Source: Caldilineaceae bacterium
GTDB taxonomy: Bacteria > Chloroflexota > Anaerolineae > Caldilineales > Caldilineaceae
Direction of reading: 5' to 3'
Length of the DNA stretch: 64,000 nucleotides
Assembly: GCA_019637645.1 (NCBI GenBank)
Contig: JAHBVH010000011.1
Span: 71,070 to 135,069, forward strand
The position numbers were made by a program, and so were the translations under genes. The notes beneath the pieces are model-generated. The model had not been told where the DNA came from, searched no databases, and was given only the letters and a program-made list of their open reading frames with translations. Of the stretch, positions 15,655 to 24,989 are shown in pieces (position 1 is the stretch's first letter; every line of letters starts with the position of its first letter).

Positions 15655-17025
15655 ATGAAATACCACGCTGTGAGTCGCCGCGATTTTCTCAAATGGAGTG
15701 CCATGGCCAGTGGAACCCTCGCCCTCGCGGCCTGCTCGCCAGCCGCCGCACCAACCGGTGGGGATCAGGCCGCAACCGGCAGCGAAGCTGCGCCTACCAC
15801 TGAAGGCAATGTGGTTAGCTATTGGGCCGGTTGGAGCCAATTGGAAGCAGCTATCATCAGCTTGCAGGCAACCGAAGAATGGCAAAGCCACATGGCCGGC
15901 ACCACGCTCGACTATCGTGGCTCTGTCAACAATGAGGCGATCCTGACCGCCGTCGCCGGTGGTACGCCGCCTGATTGCCATTCCAACCACGACTATCCAA
16001 ATCTCTATACGCGTGGGGCAGTCCTGCCTGTTCAGGATATGGTCGAAGCCAGCGATATTGTGAAAAAAGAGAATATGCTGGAATGGACCTGGAATTATGC
16101 CTTTTTCGGGGGCGATATGATTGGCGTCCCTGGCATCGAGAGCTATGTACAATGGGGCTTGAACTATAATATCGATGCCGCCGAAAAAGCCGGCATTGAT
16201 GTGGCAAACGCCCCGGTCACTTGGGAAGAGTTGTTGGAATGGCACAAAGCGCTCACCCTCAAAGATGATGCGGGCAACTTGCTCCAACTCGGCCTCGATC
16301 CCAATGACGCAATGGGAGGCGATGTGGACTTCCAAACCTCTTCGTTTGGGATCAAATGGTACGACGAAGCGACCAAGGAATTTGATCTCGATAACGAACG
16401 GATGGAGCAAATCTTCGCCATCACCTCCGAATTTATCCGCTTTGCCGGTCCTGATCAATTTGCGGGGATGCGGCAAGTGCAGGGCAATGGTGGTTGGGGA
16501 CAGGCTTTTGAAGCTGGTGTCCAGACCATGATCATTGAAGGTTATTGGCACCCCGGCGAAACGCAGATTGTCAAGCCGGAAATCGCCCAGTATAACCGGG
16601 CCGTGTGGTCGCCGGTCTCCGAGGATCGCCGTGGCGTCAAGATGCAGGCGGTAAATTCCCATTTTGTGCAAATTTTTAAAGAGGCCAAAAATCCAACTGG
16701 AGCGTTCAAATTAGGTGAATTTTTCAACACCGTGTTGGCCTGCGATACCATCTTCAAGGAAGTGGGCTGGATCCACCCCATCAAAGAATTTATCCCCATG
16801 ATCGATGCCAACGCCTTCCCCGGGCTCGACTTCTACGTCCAATCCGAAACCGAAGCCACCGAATGGCACCTGTTACGCCGTTGCCCCATTCACTGGTTTG
16901 TCAAAGACCAATGGGATGCCCTGCGCGATCAGGTGGCACGCGATCAGATCACGCCTGCCGAAGCGGCTGCCCAGTTAAGCCAGCGTGCGATCGATGAATT
17001 TGAGGCCCAAGGGCTCAATGGCTAA
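15655..17025 (+). CDS. ABC sugar-transporter substrate-binding lipoprotein
   Basis: The 456-residue protein is an extracellular solute-binding protein of family 1. Its N-terminus combines a twin-arginine motif (S-R8-R9-D-F-L-K) with a lipobox L-A-L-A-A-C27. It is therefore probably exported folded by Tat and anchored by a lipid on Cys27. A Pro/Ala/Gly/Thr-rich linker follows. The mature part shows the family features, including a repeated Trp-rich pocket and many acidic residues typical of oligosaccharide binders. I chose the ATG at 15655 because of the AAAGGAG site ending 10 bases upstream and because the signal begins there; an in-frame start 15 codons earlier has neither. Two permease genes follow, with a hairpin between. 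No ATPase gene is present, so a shared MsmK/MalK-type ATPase elsewhere is expected. Confidence 0.92.
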   Translation: MKYHAVSRRDFLKWSAMASGTLALAACSPAAAPTGGDQAATGSEAAPTTEGNVVSYWAGWSQLEAAIISLQATEEWQSHMAGTTLDYRGSVNNEAILTAVAGGTPPDCHSNHDYPNLYTRGAVLPVQDMVEASDIVKKENMLEWTWNYAFFGGDMIGVPGIESYVQWGLNYNIDAAEKAGIDVANAPVTWEELLEWHKALTLKDDAGNLLQLGLDPNDAMGGDVDFQTSSFGIKWYDEATKEFDLDNERMEQIFAITSEFIRFAGPDQFAGMRQVQGNGGWGQAFEAGVQTMIIEGYWHPGETQIVKPEIAQYNRAVWSPVSEDRRGVKMQAVNSHFVQIFKEAKNPTGAFKLGEFFNTVLACDTIFKEVGWIHPIKEFIPMIDANAFPGLDFYVQSETEATEWHLLRRCPIHWFVKDQWDALRDQVARDQITPAEAAAQLSQRAIDEFEAQGLNG

Positions 17026-17080
17026 GGGCTTCCTACCATAGGCTTGCCCTACAACAAAGGTTTATAGGACTTGCACGCCC

Positions 17081-17113
17081 AAACCTGTCAGGTTTTGAAA
17101 ACCTGACAGGTTT
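17081..17113. repeat. Palindromic element core hairpin inside the sugar operon
   Basis: A perfect 15-bp stem (AAACCTGTCAGGTTT) closes on the loop TGA, 55 bp after the binding-protein stop and 53 bp before the first permease. It would sit at the 3' end of a short transcript of the binding-protein gene and could protect it or partly stop transcription. This gives more binding protein than permease, as is usual in such systems. Confidence 0.8.
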
Positions 17114-17166
17114 CTAAGCACAATACACCGGTTGTGTCAGTCCTCATTCAGTAAGGAGAGGAAGTT

Positions 17167-18099
17167 ATGGCGGCAGCAACGGCTCCAGCCAAAGGGTGGC
17201 AACGACAGCGCATGACCAAGCAAGAGCGGCATAACCAGATCCTGGGTCTGCTCTTTATTTCACCTTGGTTGATTGGATTCTTTACCTTGGCGCTCGTTCC
17301 GCTCATCATGTCGTTCTATTATAGCTTAACACGCTATGACCTGATCGGGGAGCCCAGATTTATTGGGCTGGGCAACTATGAACGGCTCTTTACCAGCGAT
17401 CCCGATTTTTGGATCGTGATCCAAAACACCTTTTACTATGTTCTCCTCGGGGTTCCCATCGGCACTTTTGTGGCTTTTCTGATTGCGAACCTGCTCAATG
17501 CGGATATTAAAGGTCGGGCGACCTTTCGTTCAATTATCTATATTCCCTCGATCGTCCCCGCGGTCTGCACGGCCATGGTTTGGCTCTTTCTGCTCAATAC
17601 CCAATTCGGGGCCATCAATGGCGTGCTCAAAGCGTTGGAGTGGCCGACCATTCCCTTCCTTTCCAGCACGACACTTTCCAAACCAACTTTGGTGATGATC
17701 TATATCTGGGCGCAGGGCTCTGCGGTTGTGATCTATTTGGCCGCGCTCCAAGATGTGCCGCGTTCGCTCTATGAAGCCGCGACGGTCGATGGGGCAAACG
17801 CCTGGCATAAATTCTGGAATGTGACGATTCCCCTCTGTACGCCGGTGATTCTCTTTAATACCGTGTTGGGCTTTATTGGGGCCTTCCAAGAGTTTACGCT
17901 ACCGTGGCTCTTAACGGGTGGTGGGCCGGCCAAATCGACGGAACTCTATGTGATGAGTCTCTATCGCAATGCTTTTGTGCAGCTCAGTATGGGGAAAGCT
18001 TCTGCAATGGCGTGGATTCTGCTGGTGATCATTGTCGTCTTTACAGGTATACTCTTTTCCACCTCGGGGCGCTGGGTGTACTACGGAGGTGAAAAATGA
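17167..18099 (+). CDS. ABC sugar-transporter permease, MalF-like
   Basis: A 310-residue integral membrane protein with six predicted helices. It has the binding-protein-dependent permease EAA loop as E-A-A-T-V-D-G-A-N-A-W, which docks the ATPase. The N-terminus (about 35 residues) is basic and cytoplasmic. It forms the transmembrane pore with the MalG-like subunit encoded next. The two coding sequences overlap by four bases (ATGA), so synthesis is coupled. A GGAGAGG ribosome-binding site precedes the ATG. The substrate is presumably a mono- or oligosaccharide, judged only from the family. Confidence 0.95.
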   Translation: MAAATAPAKGWQRQRMTKQERHNQILGLLFISPWLIGFFTLALVPLIMSFYYSLTRYDLIGEPRFIGLGNYERLFTSDPDFWIVIQNTFYYVLLGVPIGTFVAFLIANLLNADIKGRATFRSIIYIPSIVPAVCTAMVWLFLLNTQFGAINGVLKALEWPTIPFLSSTTLSKPTLVMIYIWAQGSAVVIYLAALQDVPRSLYEAATVDGANAWHKFWNVTIPLCTPVILFNTVLGFIGAFQEFTLPWLLTGGGPAKSTELYVMSLYRNAFVQLSMGKASAMAWILLVIIVVFTGILFSTSGRWVYYGGEK

Positions 18100-19007
18100 C
18101 CACGGCAAGTCAAACCGCACCACAAGCGGGGGTTACCGTGAATGCCGCACCGGTTTTATCACGGGCCGCGCGCTGGCTGTCAGTCGGCAAATATGCCCTG
18201 CTGCTCTTTCTCTCCTTTACCTGGCTTTTTCCCCTGTATTGGATGATCACCACCGCGTTGAAAGACGATTCACAGATTCGCACCGTGCCGCCAGTTTTGT
18301 TTCCTTCGCCCATGTATTGGGAAAACTTTGTGGGTGGTTGGCAGCGTTATGATTTCAATACGGCGGCCTTTAACTCGATCTTTCGCTTTGCCCTCCCCGT
18401 GGTTCTCCTCACTGTCGTTTCCTCGTTTATTGTTGCCTATGGCTTTTCCAAAATCCGCTGGCAGGGACGTGGATTCTTCTTTGGCATCTGTATCGCGACG
18501 ATGATGCTGCCCTGGCAAGTCACGATGGTCCCCCTCTTTATCATCTTCAAAAATTTGGGGTGGATCGATAGCTACTTGCCGCTTGTCGTGCCTGCGCTGT
18601 TTGGTCATCCCTACTTTATCTTTTTACTACGCCAGTTCTTTATGACCATTCCCGAGGAACTTTCGGAAGCGGCTCGGCTCGAAGGGGCCAGCGAGTGGAG
18701 CATTCTCTGGCGTATTCTCCTCCCCCTCACCAAGCCAGCCTTGGCGGTCGTTGTGCTCTTTCGCTTTTTGTGGACCTGGAACGACTTTCTCGGCCCCCTG
18801 ATCTACCTGCGCAATGAGTCCATGTATCCGCTGGCGTTGATGATCTACCGTCTCCAACAGACAGCCACCAGCATGGGCAATACGGCGCTCGCCTATCCTC
18901 ACCTCATGGCCGTCAGTACCATTGTCGCACTCCCCATTATCATCATCTTCATTCTGGCCCAACGCAGCTTCATCGAAGGGATCAGCATGACGGGGCTGAA
19001 AGGGTAA
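18096..19007 (+). CDS. ABC sugar-transporter permease, MalG-like
   Basis: A 303-residue inner-membrane protein with six helices and the EAA loop E-A-A-R-L-E-G-A-S-E-W. It partners the MalF-like subunit whose stop overlaps its ATG. The C-terminus ends in M-T-G-L-K-G, a conserved tail of carbohydrate permeases of this type. It is the last gene of the operon; a 24-bp inverted repeat starts two bases after its stop and spans the gap to the converging membrane-protein gene. Confidence 0.95.
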   Translation: MTTASQTAPQAGVTVNAAPVLSRAARWLSVGKYALLLFLSFTWLFPLYWMITTALKDDSQIRTVPPVLFPSPMYWENFVGGWQRYDFNTAAFNSIFRFALPVVLLTVVSSFIVAYGFSKIRWQGRGFFFGICIATMMLPWQVTMVPLFIIFKNLGWIDSYLPLVVPALFGHPYFIFLLRQFFMTIPEELSEAARLEGASEWSILWRILLPLTKPALAVVVLFRFLWTWNDFLGPLIYLRNESMYPLALMIYRLQQTATSMGNTALAYPHLMAVSTIVALPIIIIFILAQRSFIEGISMTGLKG

Positions 19008-19008
19008 T

Positions 19009-19110
19009 AATAATCAATAATCAATGGCTAATGATGAATAGTCAATGGATGACGCGCGTTCGGAAATCATCAATTGACAATTATGAATTAGCCATTGATT
19101 ATTGATTATT
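19009..19110. repeat. Long AT-rich inverted repeat between converging genes
   Basis: A perfect 24-bp inverted repeat (19009-19032 and 19087-19110) encloses 54 bp with further imperfect complementarity. It runs from the stop of the MalG-like gene to the stop of the converging membrane-protein gene. The arms consist largely of repeated ATTGATT units. It could act as a two-way terminator, although the loop is long for one. Confidence 0.8.
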
Positions 19111-19892
19111 CATTTTTCTTCCGTCCGCCAGCGTTGTACGAGAAACAGATGCCCCGCAGCCAGCAGACAGACCATTTCAATGGCATTCCACCAAAAGTGA
19201 ACATCGAGCCGGATCGCGGTGGTTAGGCCAGGGATCTGGCGGAAAAAAGCGAGCTGATCGATCGAACAGCGGGCCAGCCAGCCATCGCGCCCGACAATCC
19301 CGGCCAAGCCTTGCGCGGTGACATTATCTATGCCCAAAGCACGTAGTTCGCCAAGCACGGCCAGATAGCGGACGAAGAGATAGGTGTGCTCGACCGCATG
19401 AGCCACGGTGACAGCAAGCAGAACATAGGCCCAGAAATTACGCATGCCCCCCATGATCAAGGCCACGACCACCAACAAGATCAGCCAGTTCCAAACAAAG
19501 TGAACCCACTCCGCATTGGCTGGCGAGAGCAAGCCGCTCGACTGGCGCATGGGCCAATATAACAGATGATACTGTGCCCACTGGACCAGATGTTCAATGG
19601 TATGCAGCCCTTGGGTGGTCAGGACAATGCTTAGCAGCATCACCGTTGCCCCATAGCGCTGGTAATCCACGCGCCACTTCAGCACCCCCACGGGCAACAA
19701 GACCAAAAGCACCACAAAAGTCGCCATCCACACAGGGACGCGAAAGAACCAAGTACTCCACCAGCCCGCCACCAATCCCAGCCCCAATGACCACAAAACA
19801 GGACGCGTATAGCGCCCCGGATCCAATAAGCGTGCAAGGGGAAAGGAAAAGGTTGGCCCGGCCAAGGCCGCTTGGCCGACAAGTTGACTCAT
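19110..19892 (-). CDS. Polytopic membrane protein of unknown function
   Basis: The 260-residue protein has about six hydrophobic segments, at roughly residues 33-47, 54-72, 82-102, 128-150, 150-172 and 230-250. Charged and histidine residues recur in or beside membrane helices: H-T-I-E-H after helix three and H-A-V-E-H in helix five. Such H-x-x-E-H pairs suggest a metal, haem or proton site, but no family is recognised. It begins with an ATG overlapping the stop of the FG-GAP lipoprotein gene (ATGA), so the two proteins are probably made in fixed ratio and may form a complex. It ends in the long inverted repeat. Confidence 0.75.
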   Translation of the reverse strand: MSQLVGQAALAGPTFSFPLARLLDPGRYTRPVLWSLGLGLVAGWWSTWFFRVPVWMATFVVLLVLLPVGVLKWRVDYQRYGATVMLLSIVLTTQGLHTIEHLVQWAQYHLLYWPMRQSSGLLSPANAEWVHFVWNWLILLVVVALIMGGMRNFWAYVLLAVTVAHAVEHTYLFVRYLAVLGELRALGIDNVTAQGLAGIVGRDGWLARCSIDQLAFFRQIPGLTTAIRLDVHFWWNAIEMVCLLAAGHLFLVQRWRTEEK

Positions 19893-21565
19893 CGTGTCAC
19901 CTCCAACAAATGTCCAGGCGCTGGGGTCGCTAGTTGGGAAGTAGCGCCGTCAGGCCAACGAATCGTGAGCATTTCAACCGTTGCCGCCACCGGGAAACCA
20001 AAATGCACGCGTACGGGATCACCGGAAAGATAGCCGCTAACCACCCGCACATCGCGTAATAAGGAGCCGCTACTCGTCTGTAGCTCCAGTTGTGCGCCAA
20101 TGGCATAGGGGTTGCGGCTCGTAGGCCAGCGCAGCTCGACTTGCAGAGCGGCGCCACCACATAATTGGTTTTCAAAAACTTGCGCTGGCTGTCGCAAATT
20201 ACTAACCACAATATCCAAGTCGCCGTCGTTGTCCAGGTCGGCCATGCTCATGCCACGGCCACTAGCCGTTGCCCCCAACTGCCAAGTAGGCATGGCCGCA
20301 AAGGTACCGTCCCCGCGATTGCGAAAGACCTGATTCTCTTCCACCAGTTCGCCAAAGGGCAGATGACGAAAGAGATTTTCCGCGATCATCCCATTGACTA
20401 CATAGAGATCGAGAAAGCCATCGCTATCCAGGTCGCCAAATTTACTCGACCAGCTCCACCCCGTCGCATCCACCCCGCTGATGTTGCCCTGTTCCCGCCA
20501 GTTGCTGTTTGTCTGTGCCACTTGCAAAGTGTTAGCCATTACCTGTGGATCCCCCCATTCATGCTTGTGGTTGATCTCCAGTTCGGCAATCACCGGCAGC
20601 CAGGTTGCTAAATTGTAGGTCGAGGTATCATAGGGATTCATATCGGTGGTATAAAAGGCCCAGTATCCCGTGTTGGTAATATCTCCCCACTCAATGCCCA
20701 TGGTGCTATAGGAAGTTTTGTCAAAAGGTTTGGCTGGCTCCCACGCCCCCGCTTGCTGAAACCAGATCCGGTCTTGCAGGTCAAAATCGTTGGCCACCCA
20801 GATGTCTGGGCTGCGATCCCCGCTGAGATCGACCAAGGCAATTGCCAGGGCTTGCGCTTTGGGCGTCAACGGCTGTGCGACAAAGCCATCGGCCTGCTGT
20901 TCATAAACGATAATACCCGCGCGGGCATCTGCTTCGGGATTTTCAAGCCCCTGTTGTTGGAGATCAATATTATACGAGCCCGTGACCAGATCCAGGTGGC
21001 CGTCACCCGTAAGGTCGGCCCAAGCCATGGCATAGGCATAGCTATCAACCCCCGGCAGCGGCGTTTGGATAAAGCGCGTAGCCGCTTGGGCCACACCTTG
21101 GTTACGCCAATAGGAAAGCGTTTGCAAGCCACGATGGGTAAAGACAAGGTCCAGCGCGCCATCACCATCAACATCCACGATGGCAGCGCTACGGGTAAAG
21201 CGGGCAGGCAAGGTCTCTACGGTGAAGCGCCATTCGCCTTCATTCCAGAGAATCGCGCTTTCGCTGTCAATGCTCGCAAAGACAAGATCAAGATCGCCGT
21301 CACCATCCAGGTCGTTCACTGCCAAGCCTGCGCCATTGCTTTCATAGGTGTTGATCGCACGGAGCCGCGTACCCGTGGCAAAGGATAAGGTGTGGGTCAC
21401 AAATTGATCGGTGCATGGCGCGGACGGTGCAAACGCGCGTTCGATGACCGTCACAGGAACGCGATCAAGCGTAGCCGGTAAAGCCGGGCGCGGTGTGGTG
21501 GTCTGAACACAGGCCGCCAATAAGCAAACAAGCGTACCCAGGAAGGCGATCGATTTCCGATACAT
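19889..21565 (-). CDS. FG-GAP/VCBS repeat lipoprotein with ASPIC/UnbV C-terminal domain
   Basis: A 558-residue exported protein. The signal peptide ends in a lipobox L-L-A-A-C19, giving a lipid-anchored surface protein. At least six FG-GAP/VCBS repeats follow, each with a calcium-binding D-x-D-G-D-G-x-x-D type loop (for example D-L-D-G-D-G-D-L-D-L-V and D-L-D-N-D-G-D-L-D-I-V). They are expected to form an integrin-alpha-like beta-propeller. The last 80 residues match ASPIC/UnbV (G-A-Q-L-E-L, then S-G-Y-L-S-G-D-P and I-R-W-P-D-G). I chose the ATG at 21565: the frame is open further to 21760, but that stretch contains a dispersed palindrome and would bury the signal peptide. Family proteins bind ligands or matrix; the partner here is probably the coupled membrane protein. 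Confidence 0.87.
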   Translation of the reverse strand: MYRKSIAFLGTLVCLLAACVQTTTPRPALPATLDRVPVTVIERAFAPSAPCTDQFVTHTLSFATGTRLRAINTYESNGAGLAVNDLDGDGDLDLVFASIDSESAILWNEGEWRFTVETLPARFTRSAAIVDVDGDGALDLVFTHRGLQTLSYWRNQGVAQAATRFIQTPLPGVDSYAYAMAWADLTGDGHLDLVTGSYNIDLQQQGLENPEADARAGIIVYEQQADGFVAQPLTPKAQALAIALVDLSGDRSPDIWVANDFDLQDRIWFQQAGAWEPAKPFDKTSYSTMGIEWGDITNTGYWAFYTTDMNPYDTSTYNLATWLPVIAELEINHKHEWGDPQVMANTLQVAQTNSNWREQGNISGVDATGWSWSSKFGDLDSDGFLDLYVVNGMIAENLFRHLPFGELVEENQVFRNRGDGTFAAMPTWQLGATASGRGMSMADLDNDGDLDIVVSNLRQPAQVFENQLCGGAALQVELRWPTSRNPYAIGAQLELQTSSGSLLRDVRVVSGYLSGDPVRVHFGFPVAATVEMLTIRWPDGATSQLATPAPGHLLEVTR

Positions 21566-21600
21566 ATGCAGCTCACAGAAATGCATAAAGTCGATTGCTC

Positions 21601-21641
21601 CCAAAGCTCTGTCCGGTTTGCGAAACTGGGCAGAGCTTTGG
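21601..21641. repeat. Imperfect palindrome, relative of the dispersed hairpins
   Basis: A 19-bp stem with two or three mismatches (CCAAAGCTCTGTCCGGTTT and partner) closes on the loop GCG. It keeps the CCGGTTT-NNN-AAAC centre of the family but has a different outer arm. It lies in the leader of the FG-GAP lipoprotein gene. Confidence 0.65.
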
Positions 21642-21818
21642 GGTAATCCAGCAGATTTTTGGACAAGTTGTTGCGCGGTTTCAGGGCTAGTGGTCAGGGT
21701 CGTCGCCATGTAATCGCAGCGCCACTGCACTTTACATATCGACACTCTCTCCTGTATCATACCGTGTGAGAACTATTTTGTCAATGCAAGCTTTTTTGGG
21801 GTCTATTTCGGCAAAGTT

Positions 21819-22925
21819 ATGTACAAACGCATCGTTGTTAAACTCGGCACTAGCATTCTAACCGGCGGCACGCGCAACTTGGACCATCCACGCATGGTGG
21901 AGTTGGTGCGGCAGTGCGCCGAGCTCTATCACCAGGGTCATGATATTGTCGTCTGCACCTCCGGCGCGGTCGCCGTGGGGCGGGCCAGGTTAGGCTATCC
22001 CACCTTGCCGCCGACCATTGTCAGCAAACAGATGTTAGCCGCGGTAGGCCAGAGTCGTTTAATGTTGACCTGGGAACGCTTTTTTGAGATCTATGGCATT
22101 CATGTAGGGCAGATTTTGCTCACCCGGGCCGATGTGGAAAACCGCCACCGCTTTCTCAATGCGCGCGATGCCTTCTCCACCTTGCTCGAACACCGCATTG
22201 TCCCCATCGTCAACGAGAATGATGCCATTGCCACCGAGGAGATCAAGGTGGGTGACAATGACAATCTTTCGGCCTTGGTGACGACATTGGTCGGCGCGGA
22301 TCTATTGCTGCTGCTCACCGATCAGCCCGGTCTTTTCACCGCGGACCCGCGCAAAGATCCCAACGCACAACTGATTCCCGAAGTCCATAAGATCGATGAA
22401 ACCCTACGCAACCTAGCGGGCGGCAGCATCTCTGGCTTGGGCGTCGGCGGGATGTACACCAAGCTCCAGGCCGTCGATACAGCCCGCCGCGCCGGGGCCG
22501 ATGTGATCATCACCTCGGGCCAACTGCCCAACGTCATCCTCCGTGCGGCCAACGGCGAATCGCTGGGCACCCGGTTCCCCGCCGAAGGCAGCCGCTTGGA
22601 TGGTCGCCGCCAGTGGATTGGGGCCGGGCCAAAGCCCGCTGGGAAACTCTACGTTGATGAAGGAGCCGTCCGCGCCATCTGTCAACAGGGCAAGAGTCTC
22701 CTTCCCGCGGGCATCCGGCGCGTCGAAGGCGAATTTCAACGGGGCGACACGGTGGTCATTCTCAGTGTGGATGGCCGGGAAGTGGCGCGGGGGCTCAGTG
22801 CCTATCATCACCAGGATATGGGGAAAATCGCGGGCAGCAAGTCACACCAGATCATTGAACGGCTGGGCTATGCCTATGGCGACGTGGCCGTTCACCGCAA
22901 CGACATGATCTTGTTATCGGATTAA
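21819..22925 (+). CDS. proB: Glutamate 5-kinase
   Basis: The 368-residue protein phosphorylates glutamate to glutamyl 5-phosphate, the first step of proline synthesis, in the cytoplasm. The amino-acid kinase domain starts [10 protein letters not shown] and shows S-G-A-V-A-V-G, V-N-E-N-D and the D-N-D-N-L-S-A-L-V motif. A PUA domain follows from about residue 275 (G-K-L-Y-V-D-E-G-A). Feedback inhibition by proline is known for the family. The start ATG at 21819 is the only reasonable one. No proA (glutamyl phosphate reductase) is adjacent. The ECF transporter genes follow 114 bp downstream behind a small GC-rich hairpin (CCCCG-CAA-CGGGG) and may be cotranscribed. Confidence 0.96.
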   Translation: MYKRIVVKLGTSILTGGTRNLDHPRMVELVRQCAELYHQGHDIVVCTSGAVAVGRARLGYPTLPPTIVSKQMLAAVGQSRLMLTWERFFEIYGIHVGQILLTRADVENRHRFLNARDAFSTLLEHRIVPIVNENDAIATEEIKVGDNDNLSALVTTLVGADLLLLLTDQPGLFTADPRKDPNAQLIPEVHKIDETLRNLAGGSISGLGVGGMYTKLQAVDTARRAGADVIITSGQLPNVILRAANGESLGTRFPAEGSRLDGRRQWIGAGPKPAGKLYVDEGAVRAICQQGKSLLPAGIRRVEGEFQRGDTVVILSVDGREVARGLSAYHHQDMGKIAGSKSHQIIERLGYAYGDVAVHRNDMILLSD

Positions 22926-23039
22926 AGGCAAGCGCTATCAAGTTTTATACACCTGACAGCGCGCTGGTCGGGAACTACCCCGCCGTTCCCCGCAACGGGG
23001 AGTAGCCGCCCGGTCAAAGATCCCAGGGAAGCGATCCGC

Positions 23040-24827
23040 GTGGAACCAATCATTCGGCTTGAACAAGTAGAGCACATCTATAACCCCGGCACCCCGCAGG
23101 CTGTCCCGGCCCTGCGGAACCTTTCTCTCACCATTCACCAAGGCGAATATGTAGTGATCCTGGGCCATAATGGCTCGGGCAAATCGACCTTGGCCCGCCA
23201 TCTCAATGGGTTGCTCCTGCCGACGCAAGGCGACGTGTGGGTCAAAGCGTGGAACACCAAAGACAAGCAAGCGTTACGCGCCATTCGCGCGACGGTGGGG
23301 ATGGTCTTTCAAACGCCCGACAACCAGATTGTGGCAACCATTGTCGAGGAAGATGTTGCCTTTGGACCCGAGAATCTTGCAGTGCCCCCGGCAGAGATGA
23401 GCAAGCGGGTCCAGTGGTCGCTGGAACAGGTGGATATGTGGGCCTTTCGCCATCGTGCGCCCCATCTTCTCTCGGGCGGCCAGAAACAGCGCATCTGTAT
23501 TGCGGGCGTCCTAGCCATGCAGCCCGACGTGCTCGTCCTCGACGAATCGACCGCCATGCTCGATCCGCGCGGGCGTGAAGAAGTGCTCGCCGTGGCCCAT
23601 CGGCTCCATCGGGAGCAAGGCGTGACCGTCGTCGCGATCACCCATTTCATGCAAGAGGCCGTCGCTGCGGATCGGGTAATCGTTATGGCCGACGGCCAGA
23701 TCGTGCTGCAAGGGACGCCACGCGAACTGTTTCGCCAGGCCGATCAATTGCGCGCGCTGCAGCTCGATATTCCCCCGATCACCGAACTTGCCCTAGCGCT
23801 ACACGAACAGATTCCAACCTTCCCCCCCGACCTCCTCACGCCCGCAGAATTTGTTACAGCCGTCCAACAACACCGTCCCGCCCCAATCTCCACTCCCCAC
23901 TCCCCAGTCTCCGATCTCCAGTCTCCAGCCTCCACTCCTCCCCTCATCGCCCTCACCCACGTTGTCCATGACTACATGCGCGATACGCCGCTCCAAGTGC
24001 GGGCGCTCCATGACATCGACTTGACCGTCCATCGGGGCGAGATTGTAGGGCTGATTGGGCACACCGGTTCCGGCAAATCGACGGTGATCCAGCACATGAA
24101 TGGCCTATTACGTCCCCATGCCGGCCAAGTGGTGATCCTAGGCCAAGATGTGAACGACCGCGGCGTCGATCTGCGTGCGCTGCGCCAGCGCGTGGGCTTG
24201 GTCTTTCAATTTCCCGAGGCCCAACTCTTTGAACGCTATGTCGGTGATGATATCGCTTATGGTCCGCGCAACCTCAAGCTCAGCCGCGAGGAAGTGCGGG
24301 CCCGCGTGCAACGGGCCATGACCGCGGTCGGGCTGGACTTCACAGAATTTAAGGATCGTATGACCTTTAGCCTGAGCGGTGGTCAGAAGCGCCGGGTGGC
24401 GCTAGCCGGCGTCTTGGCGTTGGAACCCGCGGTTTTGATCTTGGATGAGCCAACCGCAGGGCTAGACCCAGCGGGCCGCCAACAGCTCATGGATGCGCTG
24501 CTTGCCTTGCATCGCCAAGGGACAACCTTGGTGCTCATCTCCCACAATATGGAGGAAATGGCGGCCATTTGCCATCGCCTGTATCTCCTGGCCGATGGTC
24601 GCACGGCCCTAAGCGGAACCCCGGCCCAAATTTTTGCCGAGCTTGCGCGGATTCAAACATTGGGGATCAATGCACCTGCCGTCACCCTGCTCTTCGATCA
24701 ACTCGCCAAAGCCGACATCCTGACCACGACCCACACAATTTACACCCAGGCGCAGGCGCTGCAAACCTTACAACAGCACCTGCGCCCCGCGGCGACACGG
24801 GAAGAGGGACCAGCGCGAACTTCGTGA
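23040..24827 (+). CDS. Fused energy-coupling factor ATPase (EcfA1-EcfA2)
   Basis: Two complete ABC ATPase domains are joined in one 595-residue chain, equal to EcfA1 and EcfA2 of energy-coupling factor vitamin transporters. Domain 1 has Walker A GHNGSGKST (42-50), LSGGQ (144-148) and V-L-D-E169. Domain 2 has GHTGSGKST (340-348), LSGGQ (445-449) and I-L-D-E470. A linker at residues 278-300 is Pro/Ser/Thr-rich and coded by a pyrimidine-only-like stretch. Both sites look catalytically intact. It powers uptake with the EcfT and S components encoded downstream. The start is a GTG at 23040, the first codon in frame consistent with the family N-terminus. Insertion of a hydrolase gene between it and ecfT is unusual. 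Confidence 0.93.
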   Translation: MEPIIRLEQVEHIYNPGTPQAVPALRNLSLTIHQGEYVVILGHNGSGKSTLARHLNGLLLPTQGDVWVKAWNTKDKQALRAIRATVGMVFQTPDNQIVATIVEEDVAFGPENLAVPPAEMSKRVQWSLEQVDMWAFRHRAPHLLSGGQKQRICIAGVLAMQPDVLVLDESTAMLDPRGREEVLAVAHRLHREQGVTVVAITHFMQEAVAADRVIVMADGQIVLQGTPRELFRQADQLRALQLDIPPITELALALHEQIPTFPPDLLTPAEFVTAVQQHRPAPISTPHSPVSDLQSPASTPPLIALTHVVHDYMRDTPLQVRALHDIDLTVHRGEIVGLIGHTGSGKSTVIQHMNGLLRPHAGQVVILGQDVNDRGVDLRALRQRVGLVFQFPEAQLFERYVGDDIAYGPRNLKLSREEVRARVQRAMTAVGLDFTEFKDRMTFSLSGGQKRRVALAGVLALEPAVLILDEPTAGLDPAGRQQLMDALLALHRQGTTLVLISHNMEEMAAICHRLYLLADGRTALSGTPAQIFAELARIQTLGINAPAVTLLFDQLAKADILTTTHTIYTQAQALQTLQQHLRPAATREEGPARTS

Positions 24828-24989
24828 TTGCGTCCGCATCAATCCGGCGGCGCCAGAATAGAAGCTGGTAGCGCGCACGGGTCAACTGATGGTACAATGC
24901 TGCACGCAAAAGGATTTCCATTGTCCTTGGCTGTCCCCGCGTTATCGACATTCCCCATCAGGTGGACGGATGACGAATGGGTAAGCCTA

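Noticed and set aside
15598..16671. Long - strand open frame opposite the sugar-binding protein
   Set aside because: It is antisense to a lipoprotein gene with signal and lipobox and has no independent support.
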